This document shows positions 16,296 through 23,940 of a stretch of 64,000 bases of DNA, in pieces. A program made the position numbers and the translations under genes. How positions within the stretch are numbered: the stretch's first letter is position 1; the number at the start of each line of letters is the position of its first letter. Origin of the DNA: Propionicimonas paludicola (lineage in GTDB: Bacteria; Actinomycetota; Actinomycetes; Propionibacteriales; Propionibacteriaceae); contig NZ_PDJC01000001.1 in assembly GCF_002563675.1 (NCBI RefSeq), positions 558,001-622,000 on the forward strand. The letters run 5' to 3'. Under the pieces are notes generated by a model. It saw only the letters and a list, made by a program, of their open reading frames with translations. It was not told where the DNA came from and ran no database searches.

Positions 16296-17405
16296 TTACG
16301 ACGCACAGTGGCGCCGGGCCGTCCATTCGCCCAGGTTGTCGCTGACCCGTTCCACGGCCGAGCTCAGGCCGACGCTGGCGGCCACCTGGAGCTGCGCGCC
16401 GCGATAGGGGGTGCCGGGGTCGGTGGCCGGATCGATCGACCACCAGGCGGCGTCCAGATCATGGGTTCCGGCCGGGGCGATCACCGCGGCAAGTGCGGCC
16501 GCCGCGCTCACGCCCAGCTCGGACTCCATCATCGACCCGACCATCACCCCTAGCCCTGAGGCTTTCGCGAGATCGGAGATGGCCAGTCCCGGGCGTAGGC
16601 CGCCACACTTGGCCAGCTTGATGTTGACGATGTCGGCCGCCTCGGCGTCGATCGTCCGGCGCAGGTCGTGGATCGAGAAAACCGACTCGTCGACAACGAT
16701 CGGGGTGGGGATCCGGCGGCGCAGCTCGGCCAGCCCGGCGAGGTCCCAGGCGGGCAGCGGCTGCTCCAGGAAGCCGAGGTCGACTCCGGCGGCCAGCCAG
16801 CTCTCGACGGCCCGACCGGCCGTGGCGACGTCCCAGGCCTGGTTCGCGTCGACCCGGATCGACAACGGCACCGGTGAGTTCTGGTGGATCCGGATCACCC
16901 GGTCGACGTCATCGGGATCCAGGCCGACCTTCACCTTCACCTCGGTGAAGCCGGCCGGGGCCTCGTCCACCGCATCGGGGGCGGTGGCGGCGGCCATGGT
17001 GACGTCGGTGGTCACTTCGGTGGCGACCGCCCCGAGGCTGGCGGCCAACGACAGCCCCCGCCGGCGGGCCGCCAGGTCATGGGCGGCGATCTCACAGGCT
17101 GCGCGGGCTCCGGTGTTGCCGGCCACTGCCTGGTCCAGCGCAGCGGCCACGGTGGCGGCGTCGTCCACTTCGAGGCCGAGTAGCGCCTCGGCCAGGGGGC
17201 CGAGCACGCAGGCTTCGATGCTGGCCAGCGACTCGCCAGTGACCCGCCAGATCTGTGGCGCCTCGCCGTAGCCGACCACGCCGTCGGCGTCGGTCAGCCG
17301 GACGGCCATGCTGTAGACGAAGCCGGTCCGGCGCAGGGCGGTGACGAACTCGGTGTGCAGCGGACGGGTCAACGTGGCGATCGCCACCTCGACTAGCTGT
17401 GCCAT
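16296..17405 (-). CDS. Dipeptide epimerase (enolase superfamily, L-Ala-D/L-Glu epimerase-like)
   Basis: 369 aa from ATG 17405. Enolase-superfamily residues are all visible: KVKVG (the acid/base lysine pair), RVDANQAW, FLEQPLP, VVDES (three metal ligands), NIKLAKCGG (second catalytic lysine) and GSMMES. This arrangement matches muconate-lactonising-subgroup dipeptide epimerases, which convert L-Ala-D-Glu from murein peptides to L-Ala-L-Glu; o-succinylbenzoate synthase or N-acylamino acid racemase are alternatives, but no menaquinone genes are near. The start lies 13 bp inside the upstream serine hydrolase gene, so the two are translationally linked, favouring a peptide-recycling role in the cytoplasm. 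Confidence 0.85.
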   Translation of the reverse strand: MAQLVEVAIATLTRPLHTEFVTALRRTGFVYSMAVRLTDADGVVGYGEAPQIWRVTGESLASIEACVLGPLAEALLGLEVDDAATVAAALDQAVAGNTGARAACEIAAHDLAARRRGLSLAASLGAVATEVTTDVTMAAATAPDAVDEAPAGFTEVKVKVGLDPDDVDRVIRIHQNSPVPLSIRVDANQAWDVATAGRAVESWLAAGVDLGFLEQPLPAWDLAGLAELRRRIPTPIVVDESVFSIHDLRRTIDAEAADIVNIKLAKCGGLRPGLAISDLAKASGLGVMVGSMMESELGVSAAAALAAVIAPAGTHDLDAAWWSIDPATDPGTPYRGAQLQVAASVGLSSAVERVSDNLGEWTARRHCAS

Positions 17406-18223
17406 CTGTTCCAGTGCTCCCAGGTGATGCGGCTCAGTTCGGCGACCAGCGCACAGCCCGCATCATGGCTGAGTCCGGTGCTCGTGCAGATGGCTAACAC
17501 GTAGTCGGGGGCTGACTCCGGACGGACAAGGGCGACGTCGTGATTGACTCCGTCCACCCAGCCGCCCTTGCTGGCGCTCCAGGTTCCGACCGGCAGCCCG
17601 GCCGGGATCATCTCCTGGTGGGTCTGCCCGGCCAGCAGTCGGGTCGCGAAACGAGTGTCGTCCTCGCCCAGCAGCGAGCCGTCGGTCAGACCCGCCACCA
17701 GCCGGGCCAGGCCGGCCGCAGTGACCGTGTTGGAGATGCCGGACGCCTCGGCGCTGGAGTCACCGATCAACCGTCGGACGACCACCGCTTCACTCAGCCC
17801 CGCACCGGCCAGGAAGCGGGTGATCGGCTCGAACCCGAGCTCGGTGAGCAGCAGATCGGTGGCCAGGTTGGAGGAGAGCACGATCATCCGCTCGGCCAGC
17901 TGGTCGACCTCGACCGGCTCGCCCAGTCGGGCCCAGGTCAGGTCGTCCTGGTCGTCAGCCTGGAGCAGCGTGAACCCACCACCTACGGCGGAGGTGAACT
18001 GATCGGTGACCACGAGCTGCCGCGCAAAGCCGGAGCGAGATCGGGACTGCAGCAGCGCCCCCAGCACGGTCAGCTTCATGGTGCTGGCCGCATAGTGTCG
18101 GTGATCGGGTCGGCGCTCGGCGACCACCTGGCCGGCTGAGCGCAGGTGCAGGCTCACTGGTCCGCTCAGCCCCGACAGCGGCTTCTCCCAGGCGTCGAGG
18201 AGATCGAGGGACGCGGATTGCAC
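17393..18223 (-). CDS. Serine hydrolase of the class A beta-lactamase fold, lacking the omega-loop glutamate
   Basis: 276 aa from GTG 18223. Class A/penicillin-binding motifs: S47-T-M-K50 (SxxK), S117-S-N119 (SDN-like), K219-G-G (KTG-like). The segment before NTVTAAGLARL that should carry the E166xxLN deacylation motif is short and reads EASGISN, so a true penicillinase mechanism looks unlikely. No signal peptide is seen at the N terminus, so it may be cytoplasmic. It overlaps the dipeptide epimerase gene by 13 bp, a pairing that suggests cleavage or transfer on murein- or diet-derived peptides rather than drug resistance. TAACGT sits 6 nt before the GTG, indicating a leaderless transcript. 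Confidence 0.82.
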   Translation of the reverse strand: MQSASLDLLDAWEKPLSGLSGPVSLHLRSAGQVVAERRPDHRHYAASTMKLTVLGALLQSRSRSGFARQLVVTDQFTSAVGGGFTLLQADDQDDLTWARLGEPVEVDQLAERMIVLSSNLATDLLLTELGFEPITRFLAGAGLSEAVVVRRLIGDSSAEASGISNTVTAAGLARLVAGLTDGSLLGEDDTRFATRLLAGQTHQEMIPAGLPVGTWSASKGGWVDGVNHDVALVRPESAPDYVLAICTSTGLSHDAGCALVAELSRITWEHWNRWHS

Positions 18224-18229
18224 CGGCTC

Positions 18230-18235
18230 ACGTTA
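18230..18235 (-). promoter_or_regulatory. -10 box of leaderless serine hydrolase transcript
   Basis: TAACGT on the minus strand, 6 nt before GTG 18223; no ribosome site is present between them. Confidence 0.5.
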
Positions 18236-18279
18236 CCGCGACCGAACCCGGCCGTCGGTCCGGGGTCATGACGCTCGGC

Positions 18280-18726
18280 TCAACCGGCGGCGGCGTCCCG
18301 GAGTGCGGTGGCCTGGGCTCGGGCCAGGCTGTCGACCAGCTCGTTGAGGGGATGCCCGGAGTGGCCTTTGACGTGCTCCCACACGACATCGCGCCCGGCC
18401 AGCCGGTCAGCGATCAGCTCGATGGCCTCTCGGTTGGCCACCGGTTTGCGATCGGCGGTCAGCCAGCCGCGGGCCACCCAGCCGCGGATCCAGCGCGTGA
18501 AGATGTTGATCACGTACTGGCTGTCGGCCTGGATCAGCAGGGGAGTGCTGGCCGAGTGGGCGCCGAGCACCTCGTAGACCGCACGCAGTTCCATCAGGTT
18601 GTTGGTGGTCACCGCGTGGCCGCCGGAGTCCTGACGTCCGTCCGGGCAGGCCCAGGCCCAACCGCCGGGCCCCGGATTACCGAGGCAGGAACCGTCGGTG
18701 GCCACTATCACGCGCTGCTCAGACAC
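18280..18726 (-). CDS. rnhA: Ribonuclease HI
   Basis: 148 aa from GTG 18726 (VSEQRVIVATDGSC); an earlier in-frame start would add 23 residues unlike the family. The four catalytic acids are visible: D in ATDGSCLGNPG, E in NLMELRA, D in QADSQYV, D in NELVDSLA, plus the HVKGHSGHPLNE handle region. It cleaves the RNA strand of RNA-DNA hybrids (R-loops, Okazaki primers) in the cytoplasm. The length equals that of stand-alone RNase HI enzymes. TACGAT is 8 nt before the GTG, so the mRNA has little or no leader. Divergent from the VanZ-RDD gene. Confidence 0.93.
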   Translation of the reverse strand: MSEQRVIVATDGSCLGNPGPGGWAWACPDGRQDSGGHAVTTNNLMELRAVYEVLGAHSASTPLLIQADSQYVINIFTRWIRGWVARGWLTADRKPVANREAIELIADRLAGRDVVWEHVKGHSGHPLNELVDSLARAQATALRDAAAG

Positions 18727-18777
18727 GATCCCCGATCGTAGCCAGCCGGAGTCGCCGGACGCGCACGCCGAACCGGC

Positions 18778-18783
18778 TAGCGT
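18778..18783 (+). promoter_or_regulatory. -10 box upstream of VanZ-RDD gene
   Basis: TAGCGT, expected start of transcription about 18790, giving a leader of about 17 nt that contains ACAGGA before ATG 18807. Confidence 0.4.
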
Positions 18784-18806
18784 GGGGTTGTGCATACAGG
18801 ACGGCC

Positions 18807-19901
18807 ATGCTGAAGCAGTTCGGACCCAGTACCTTCGTGGCGATCTTCGTCGGGATCGGGTTGGCCTTCCTGGCCTTCGTCCCCGTGGCCGTCTACCGCT
18901 ACCGCCGGCACGGACGGCTGCGCTTCTTCGACGTGGTCACCCTGGTGCTGGTCGCCTGTTATGCCGTGGCGCTGTGGAGCTACACGCTGATTCCGCTCCC
19001 GGAGTCAAAGCACTTCAGCTGCATGAGCGCCCAGCTGCACCCGTTCCAGTTCGTCGCCGACATCGCCGAGGACGGCCGGACGCCCTGGCGCAACCGCGCC
19101 CTCCTGCAGGCGGTGTTCAACGTCGTCCTGTTCGCCCCGCTGGGCTACTTCCTGCGGGTGCTGGCCAAGCGGGGCTGGATCGTGGCCACGGCCAGCGGTG
19201 CGGTCATCTCGCTGCTGATCGAGCTGACCCAGAAGACCGGAGTGTGGGGCTTCTATCGCTGCGCCTACCGGGTCTTCGACGTGGACGATCTGATGCTGAA
19301 CACCGTCGGAGCGCTGGTCGGATCGCTGGTCGCGATCCCGGTGGTGCTGGTTCTGCAGCGTCGCCGGCCACCGGCTGCGGTGACCGCGGTGACGCTGGGC
19401 CGCCGGGTGATCGGCATCGTGGTCGATCTGACCGTGATCGCGGTGATCGGGGCCGGGTTGACCGTCGCCTGGCGGATGTTCTGCTCGGGGATCCTGGGCT
19501 GGTCGCTGGATCAGCTTCCGGGCTGGGTGGACCTCGTTCTGGGCGTGGGAGTCCCGGCGGTCGTCGAAGGCTACTGGGTGATCGTCCGGGGGCGGACGAT
19601 CGGCGAGGCTGCGGTACAGCTGCATCCGGTCCCGGGCTCGCTGGCCGAGCCGGCGTCCCGGGTGCTCAAGTTCTGCTTCGGCGTGGGTGGCTACCTGGCC
19701 GTGACCAATGTGTCGATTCCGGTGCCGCTGCTCGGGTTCGGCTTCGTGGTGGCCAGTGTGGTGCTGCTCGGCCCGACTCGTAGCCATCGTGGACTCAGCC
19801 ATCTGGTCTCCGGAATGGAGCTTCGCCTGGAGGATCCCGACCCGGAGGCCGAGTCGGAGGTGCCGGCGCCGACGCCGACCCCGATGTCCCCGGAAGGCTG
19901 A
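18807..19901 (+). CDS. VanZ-like / RDD-family fusion membrane protein
   Basis: 364 aa. Residues 1-190 match the VanZ family (membrane helices with LIPLPE, NVVLFAPLGYFL, LIELTQ and FDVDDLMLNTVGALVG); residues about 195-345 match an RDD domain (LGRRVIGIVVDLTVIAVIGAG ... GRTIGEAAVQLHPV). The tail is proline- and acid-rich and cytosolic. VanZ proteins confer low-level teicoplanin tolerance in enterococci and are otherwise uncharacterised; RDD proteins are membrane proteins, some acting in ion or substrate transport. Fusion of the two in one chain suggests they work on the same membrane or envelope step. No experiment can be inferred from sequence. Confidence 0.85.
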   Translation: MLKQFGPSTFVAIFVGIGLAFLAFVPVAVYRYRRHGRLRFFDVVTLVLVACYAVALWSYTLIPLPESKHFSCMSAQLHPFQFVADIAEDGRTPWRNRALLQAVFNVVLFAPLGYFLRVLAKRGWIVATASGAVISLLIELTQKTGVWGFYRCAYRVFDVDDLMLNTVGALVGSLVAIPVVLVLQRRRPPAAVTAVTLGRRVIGIVVDLTVIAVIGAGLTVAWRMFCSGILGWSLDQLPGWVDLVLGVGVPAVVEGYWVIVRGRTIGEAAVQLHPVPGSLAEPASRVLKFCFGVGGYLAVTNVSIPVPLLGFGFVVASVVLLGPTRSHRGLSHLVSGMELRLEDPDPEAESEVPAPTPTPMSPEG

Positions 19902-19962
19902 CCTGGCCGGATTGGGCGCGTCATTCGGGGATCGGCTTGTCCCAGGCAGCACCATTGACCTT

Positions 19963-20598
19963 GTGAACACCGAAGTCTCGAGCCGTCCTGATCGTCGCGC
20001 CGTGCGCGCCCGTGCCCTGGTGGGCGTCGGGGTACTGGGCCTGGCCCTGAGCGGATGTTCCTACTTCGGGGTTCAGGTGGCTGGCCCGCAGACGCCGGTG
20101 GCGACACCCACTGTCACCGAAACCAGCCCCACACCGACCCCCACCCCGACCACGGCGACGCCGACTCCTACCCCGACCACCCCGACGCCGAGCGCAGCCG
20201 GGGTGAAGGCCACCGGCAACCTGAACTTCTACTCCGAGGTCAGTTCGGCCATGGAGGGCACCTGCACCCGCAAGGACGGCCGACCGGTGATCACCGTCAC
20301 CGACGAGGCCAACGACTTCTTCACGAAGGTCACTCTGACCGCGGAACTCGCTCCGGCAAAGGATCGGTTGCTCTCCTTCGCCGTCGAGACGGGGGAGGAC
20401 TCCGAAGAGATCACCTGGCACCTGAGCTACAACTCGTCCAAGCCGGCCAAGGGCACCTCAGCCAAGCTGGTCGTGAACGGCTCGACCTATCGGATCTCGG
20501 GCAACACCACTGCCGTCGAGATCGACTCCGATGGAACCAAGACGACCGAGATCATTCCGTTCGGCGCCACTGTGAAGTGCGCCGATCAGGAGTGGTGA
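19963..20598 (+). CDS. Putative lipoprotein with Thr-Pro linker
   Basis: 211 aa from GTG 19963. Signal peptide and lipobox LALSGC give a lipidated Cys32, so it is anchored on the outer face of the membrane. Residues about 47-80 are a (TP)n-rich linker typical of wall-spanning tethers. The remaining 130 residues form a beta-rich domain with two cysteines (GTCTRKDG, VKCADQEW) probably paired, resembling the small lipoprotein antigen type of actinobacteria; exact family not recognised. It converges with the cell-wall hydrolase gene, whose stop is only 8 bp away. The start choice is tentative because no strong ribosome site is present. Confidence 0.78.
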   Translation: MNTEVSSRPDRRAVRARALVGVGVLGLALSGCSYFGVQVAGPQTPVATPTVTETSPTPTPTPTTATPTPTPTTPTPSAAGVKATGNLNFYSEVSSAMEGTCTRKDGRPVITVTDEANDFFTKVTLTAELAPAKDRLLSFAVETGEDSEEITWHLSYNSSKPAKGTSAKLVVNGSTYRISGNTTAVEIDSDGTKTTEIIPFGATVKCADQEW

Positions 20599-20605
20599 CC
20601 AGCCG

Positions 20606-21946
20606 TTACTTGATCTTGACGCTCACCGTCACGCTCACCGTCTGGTAGCCGGACTTCGAGCCGGTTACCTTGAAGGTCAGCGTCTTGCCGCGATCGGCGG
20701 TCGAGGTGATGTAGCTGGTCTTGGTGGCCCCGGTGATCGCGGTGCCGTTGCGGTACCAGCGGTACTTCAGCGTGACACCACCGGGCTTCCAGCTGCCGAC
20801 CTTGGCCTTCAGCAGGTGGTTCACCCCACGGATCCCGTCCACCTTCGGCTTCGGAGTGGCGCTCAGCCGCTCCAAGGTGATCTCTGTCGGGGCCGAGGAG
20901 ACCTTGGTGGTGGCGTAACCGGACTTGGTTCCGGTGACGACGACCGTGAGCGACTTTCCGCCGTCGCTGCCGGACACCTTGTAGCTGGCCTTGGTGGCGC
21001 CCTTGATCGCCGAGCTGCCCCGGTACCACTGGTAGCTCAGCGTGACGCCGCCTGGCTTCCACTCCCCGGCCGTCGCGGTGAGAGTGGAGCCGACCTTGGC
21101 CGTACCGCTGATGGTGGGAGCCGGAGCCGACTCGAAGGTGGCCTTGACCACGGAGGCCAGCGGGGCGGACTCGACGCGGACGGTCTTGTAGCCGTCCTTG
21201 GAACCGGTCACGGCAACCTTGATGGTCTTGCCGCTGTCCTCGGTGGCCAGCTTGTAGGTGCTCTTGGTGGCGCCCTTGATCGCGGTGTTGCCGCGGTACC
21301 ACTGGTAGCTCAGGGTGACCGGAGCCGGAGCCCAGGCGCCGGCGGTGGCGGTCAGTGTGCTACCGACCTTCGCCGTCCCGGTGATGCTCGGCTGAGGGGT
21401 CGTGGTCAGGTCGGCCACAGCGACCTTGGCAGTGCCGGCCGAGGTCTTGGTCACCGAGTTGTAGCCGGCCTTGTTCCCGGTCACGGCCACCTTGATCACC
21501 GCACCGATGTCGGAGAGCTGCAGCTGGTAGGTGGCTGCGGTTGCACCGCTGATCGGCTTGCCGTCGCGCAGCCACTGGTAGCCGAAGGTCACCGGAGCGG
21601 GGGCCCAGGTGCCGGGCACAGCGGTGAGGCTGGTGCCGGCCTTGGCGGTGCCAGTGATCGTGGGGGTGGGGGTAGTGCTCAGGTTGGCCTTGGCCACCGC
21701 CGGGCTGGAGGCCTTGCGCGTCACCGACGTCATGGCCGGCTTGGAGCCGGTTGCCGCGAAGGTGACCACGGTCCCGGCGTCCTCGGGCTGCAGGGTGTAG
21801 CTGGTACCGGTGGCTCCGCTGATCGCGGCCCCGTTGCGGTACCACTGGTAGCGCAGGGAGGCACCCGACAGCCAGGTCCCGGGGTCCGCCTGCAGGGTCT
21901 TGGTGACCTGCGGGGTGCCGGTCAGCAACGGCTGTGGGGCCGGCGT
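20606..21946 (-). repeat. Five tandem Ig-like coding repeats (about 270 bp each)
   Basis: Within the hydrolase gene the protein repeats ITGTAKVGSTLTA ... YQWYRG-x-AIKGATKSTY ... VTGSKxGY five times. Repeats 2-4 are the most alike and repeats 1 and 5 diverge most, suggesting expansion from the middle. Such arrays act as spacers or surface-adhesion modules. Confidence 0.8.
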
Positions 21947-23347
21947 GATCGACATGAAGAGCTTCTTCCAGGTGTTGGCATCCACATCGCCGCTGGCACT
22001 GAGCCCCTGGGCGGTGCGGAACGCCTTCACTGAGGTAGCGGTGTCGCCGGCCAGCTTCGTCCCGCTCGCGACCGGGTAGCCGACCAGGGTGAGCAGAGTC
22101 TTGGCCGCACTGACGCCGTCGCCGGACGCACCGGACTTCACGCTGCCGAACAGCGCATCGAAGGTCTTCGGGCCGGCCTCTCCATCAGCGCCGAGCTTCT
22201 TGCTCGACTGGAACTTCTTGACTGCGGCCACAGTGGCCGAGTCGAACTTGCCGGTCACGGACACGCTGACGCCGGCCTTCTTCAGCAGGTACTGCAGGGC
22301 CGTCACCTTCTCTCCGGTCTTGCCGGAGGTCAGGACCAGGTTGAACGGGACGACGTCGTAGTCACCGAGGTTGTACTCGGCCATCACCGCGCGCAGCTTC
22401 TTCGCGTAGTCGCCGGCGCCCTTCGGCTCCTCGATCGTGGCGAGCGCGTCGATGAAGGCGGACTTGTCGTCCATCACCGCACGGGCGGCCGCGTAATCGG
22501 GGGAGTTGACGACCTGATCGGCGTGCTCGGCGAAGGAGTAGGTGGGGGAGGAGTACTTGCTGTAGCGGATGGTCTTGCCGCCGCTGGTGATCGAAATGCA
22601 GCCGGACTGCTGGCTGTAGGAGTTGGCGGCGAGCACCACGCCTTCGGTGCCGGCCAGGATGAAGTTGGACGAGCGGCGAAGGCCCGCGTAGTAGCTCCGG
22701 GTCTTCCAGTAGGACAAGGTGGTCCGCACGACGCCGTAGGCGCGTCCGCGGGCTTCGATGATCCGCCAGTCGCCATTGGCGAGCTTGCCGGTCAGGATCG
22801 CCACGTGACCGATGCCGTTCGAGCGGGCCGGGTTGTTGCGCAGGAAGACCAGGTCGCCGACCTTGGGGCTGCCGCTGACCGGCTTGGTGGCGTTGTACTG
22901 CGCAGCGGCCAGGTCGGTGATCTTGTTGCCGGAGCGGGAGTACAGCCACTGGACGAGCTCGGAGCAGTCGAACTTGGACGGGTTCGGGTTGCTGGCCAGG
23001 GCTTCGGCCCCCAACACATAGGCCTTGCCCACCTGGGCGTCGGCCAGGGCTGCGAACTGGCTCGGAGTGAGCGACCGGGTGCAGCGGGTGTCCCAGAAGT
23101 TGTTGGCGGACTTGGCCAGGGTGGAGGTGCCCCAGTCGCTGTTCACGATGGCCTGGGCGATAGAGACCGAAGCCGGCACCCCGTACGCGCGCTGGCTCGA
23201 CTGAGCCGCGCTGACCACGCTAGCGATGAAGGACTTCTTGGCGGAGTCCGAAACAGATGCAGCATTGGCGGGGGTGCTGTTCGTGAACGCGACGAGGACA
23301 GCCAGGGACCAACCCAAGGCAACGGCAAGTACTCGTGACGGCTTCAC
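20606..23347 (-). CDS. Secreted cell-wall hydrolase: NlpC/P60 nested in a glucosaminidase-like domain, two peptidoglycan-binding domains, five Ig-like repeats
   Basis: 913 aa from GTG 23347, which starts directly on a signal peptide (KPSRVLAVALGWSLAVLVAF ... ANA-A). Residues 38-94 match the first half of a glucosaminidase domain (VSIAQAIVNSDWGTSTLAKSANNF), but the catalytic Glu of the usual LESGWG is Asn69. Residues about 107-225 are an NlpC/P60 peptidase (C128 in FDCSELV, H181 in IGHVAIL, third site E198). Residues 228-333 then supply the second half of the glucosaminidase fold (RYSKYSSPTYSFAEHADQVV ... YAKKLRAVMAEYNLGDYD). Two PG_binding_1 domains (336-400, 401-468) and five 85-90-residue Ig-like repeats end in VSVKIK. 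It likely cleaves murein stem peptides outside the cell; the glycan-binding half may only position it. Confidence 0.88.
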   Translation of the reverse strand: MKPSRVLAVALGWSLAVLVAFTNSTPANAASVSDSAKKSFIASVVSAAQSSQRAYGVPASVSIAQAIVNSDWGTSTLAKSANNFWDTRCTRSLTPSQFAALADAQVGKAYVLGAEALASNPNPSKFDCSELVQWLYSRSGNKITDLAAAQYNATKPVSGSPKVGDLVFLRNNPARSNGIGHVAILTGKLANGDWRIIEARGRAYGVVRTTLSYWKTRSYYAGLRRSSNFILAGTEGVVLAANSYSQQSGCISITSGGKTIRYSKYSSPTYSFAEHADQVVNSPDYAAARAVMDDKSAFIDALATIEEPKGAGDYAKKLRAVMAEYNLGDYDVVPFNLVLTSGKTGEKVTALQYLLKKAGVSVSVTGKFDSATVAAVKKFQSSKKLGADGEAGPKTFDALFGSVKSGASGDGVSAAKTLLTLVGYPVASGTKLAGDTATSVKAFRTAQGLSASGDVDANTWKKLFMSITPAPQPLLTGTPQVTKTLQADPGTWLSGASLRYQWYRNGAAISGATGTSYTLQPEDAGTVVTFAATGSKPAMTSVTRKASSPAVAKANLSTTPTPTITGTAKAGTSLTAVPGTWAPAPVTFGYQWLRDGKPISGATAATYQLQLSDIGAVIKVAVTGNKAGYNSVTKTSAGTAKVAVADLTTTPQPSITGTAKVGSTLTATAGAWAPAPVTLSYQWYRGNTAIKGATKSTYKLATEDSGKTIKVAVTGSKDGYKTVRVESAPLASVVKATFESAPAPTISGTAKVGSTLTATAGEWKPGGVTLSYQWYRGSSAIKGATKASYKVSGSDGGKSLTVVVTGTKSGYATTKVSSAPTEITLERLSATPKPKVDGIRGVNHLLKAKVGSWKPGGVTLKYRWYRNGTAITGATKTSYITSTADRGKTLTFKVTGSKSGYQTVSVTVSVKIK

Positions 23348-23668
23348 AAGGGCTTTCGTACCTATCGTGGCCGGGATCGGCAACCCCCACCCTGCGGTGT
23401 TACTTGAGAGTTTGAATTCTTGAGTAGCGGCTGACTAGGGGTTTTGATGATTTCCCCAGGAAGTCTCGGCTGAGGTGGCCGTTGAGGGTTGAGAGCCGGC
23501 TGTGAGGCTAGGGGCAGGCCGGATCTCGGGCGGATCGACCGCCCCGGAGTGCGCGGGTGGCGTACCGAAATCCCGCTTCGCGCCTGGCGTAGCCTTGGCG
23601 ATGGCCCACAATGGGTGAAACTGCAGCCGGAACCCATCAGGGGCGCTGGCGTGGAAGGAGCAAGCCTG
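23348..23668. other. Divergent intergenic region between wall hydrolase and tatA
   Basis: About 320 bases without a gene. A TAGCCT -10 candidate for tatA lies at 23590-23595. A GGGCGG-ATCGA-CCGCCC hairpin is at 23528-23544. CTTGAG is directly repeated near 23403-23422, close to the hydrolase start, and could be a regulator half-site pair. I looked for a c-di-AMP (ydaO-type) riboswitch, often found before such hydrolases in actinobacteria, and did not see its conserved core. Confidence 0.45.
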
Positions 23669-23866
23669 ATGCCGAGTCTTGGCGGTTGGGAATGGGTCGT
23701 CCTTGCTGTGGTTGCGCTGGTGCTGTTCGGTGGCACCAAGCTGTCGACCTTCGGCAAGAACGCGGGGAAGGCGATCCGCGAGTTCAAGGAAGAGTCGGGC
23801 GTGGGCGACAAGCAGCTCCCGAAGCCGGCCGACGAAACCAAGCCCGACGACTCCACGCCTGCCTGA
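23669..23866 (+). CDS. tatA: Sec-independent protein translocase subunit TatA/E
   Basis: 65 aa from ATG 23669 with AAGGAG at 23655-23660. Typical TatA: an N-terminal membrane helix (GGWEWVVLAVVALVLFGGTKL, with the FG hinge), an amphipathic helix (FGKNAGKAIREFKEESG) and a short charged tail. TatA oligomers form the pore that exports folded, twin-arginine proteins. It is encoded alone, without tatC or tatB; in actinobacteria tatA and tatC are usually near proteasome-accessory genes, so this may be a second or isolated copy. Confidence 0.93.
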   Translation: MPSLGGWEWVVLAVVALVLFGGTKLSTFGKNAGKAIREFKEESGVGDKQLPKPADETKPDDSTPA

Positions 23867-23883
23867 GGCTCCTTCCGCAGCAT

Positions 23884-23908
23884 CGACGGCCGGTTCGGCC
23901 GGCTGTCG
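23884..23908 (+). terminator. Hairpin after tatA
   Basis: GGCCG-GTT-CGGCC core stem with outer CGAC/GTCG pairs across a 4-nt bulge, 18 nt after the tatA stop and before the GH1 start. Confidence 0.4.
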
Positions 23909-23940
23909 TGGGCTTGCACGTCCATCAGTGAGGATCAACG

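Noticed and set aside
17393-18223. Calling this an antibiotic-resistance beta-lactamase
   Set aside because: The deacylating glutamate motif and a signal peptide are both missing, and context points to peptide recycling.
23348-23668. c-di-AMP (ydaO-type) riboswitch before the NlpC/P60 gene
   Set aside because: Expected from relatives, but the conserved core elements are not visible in this stretch.
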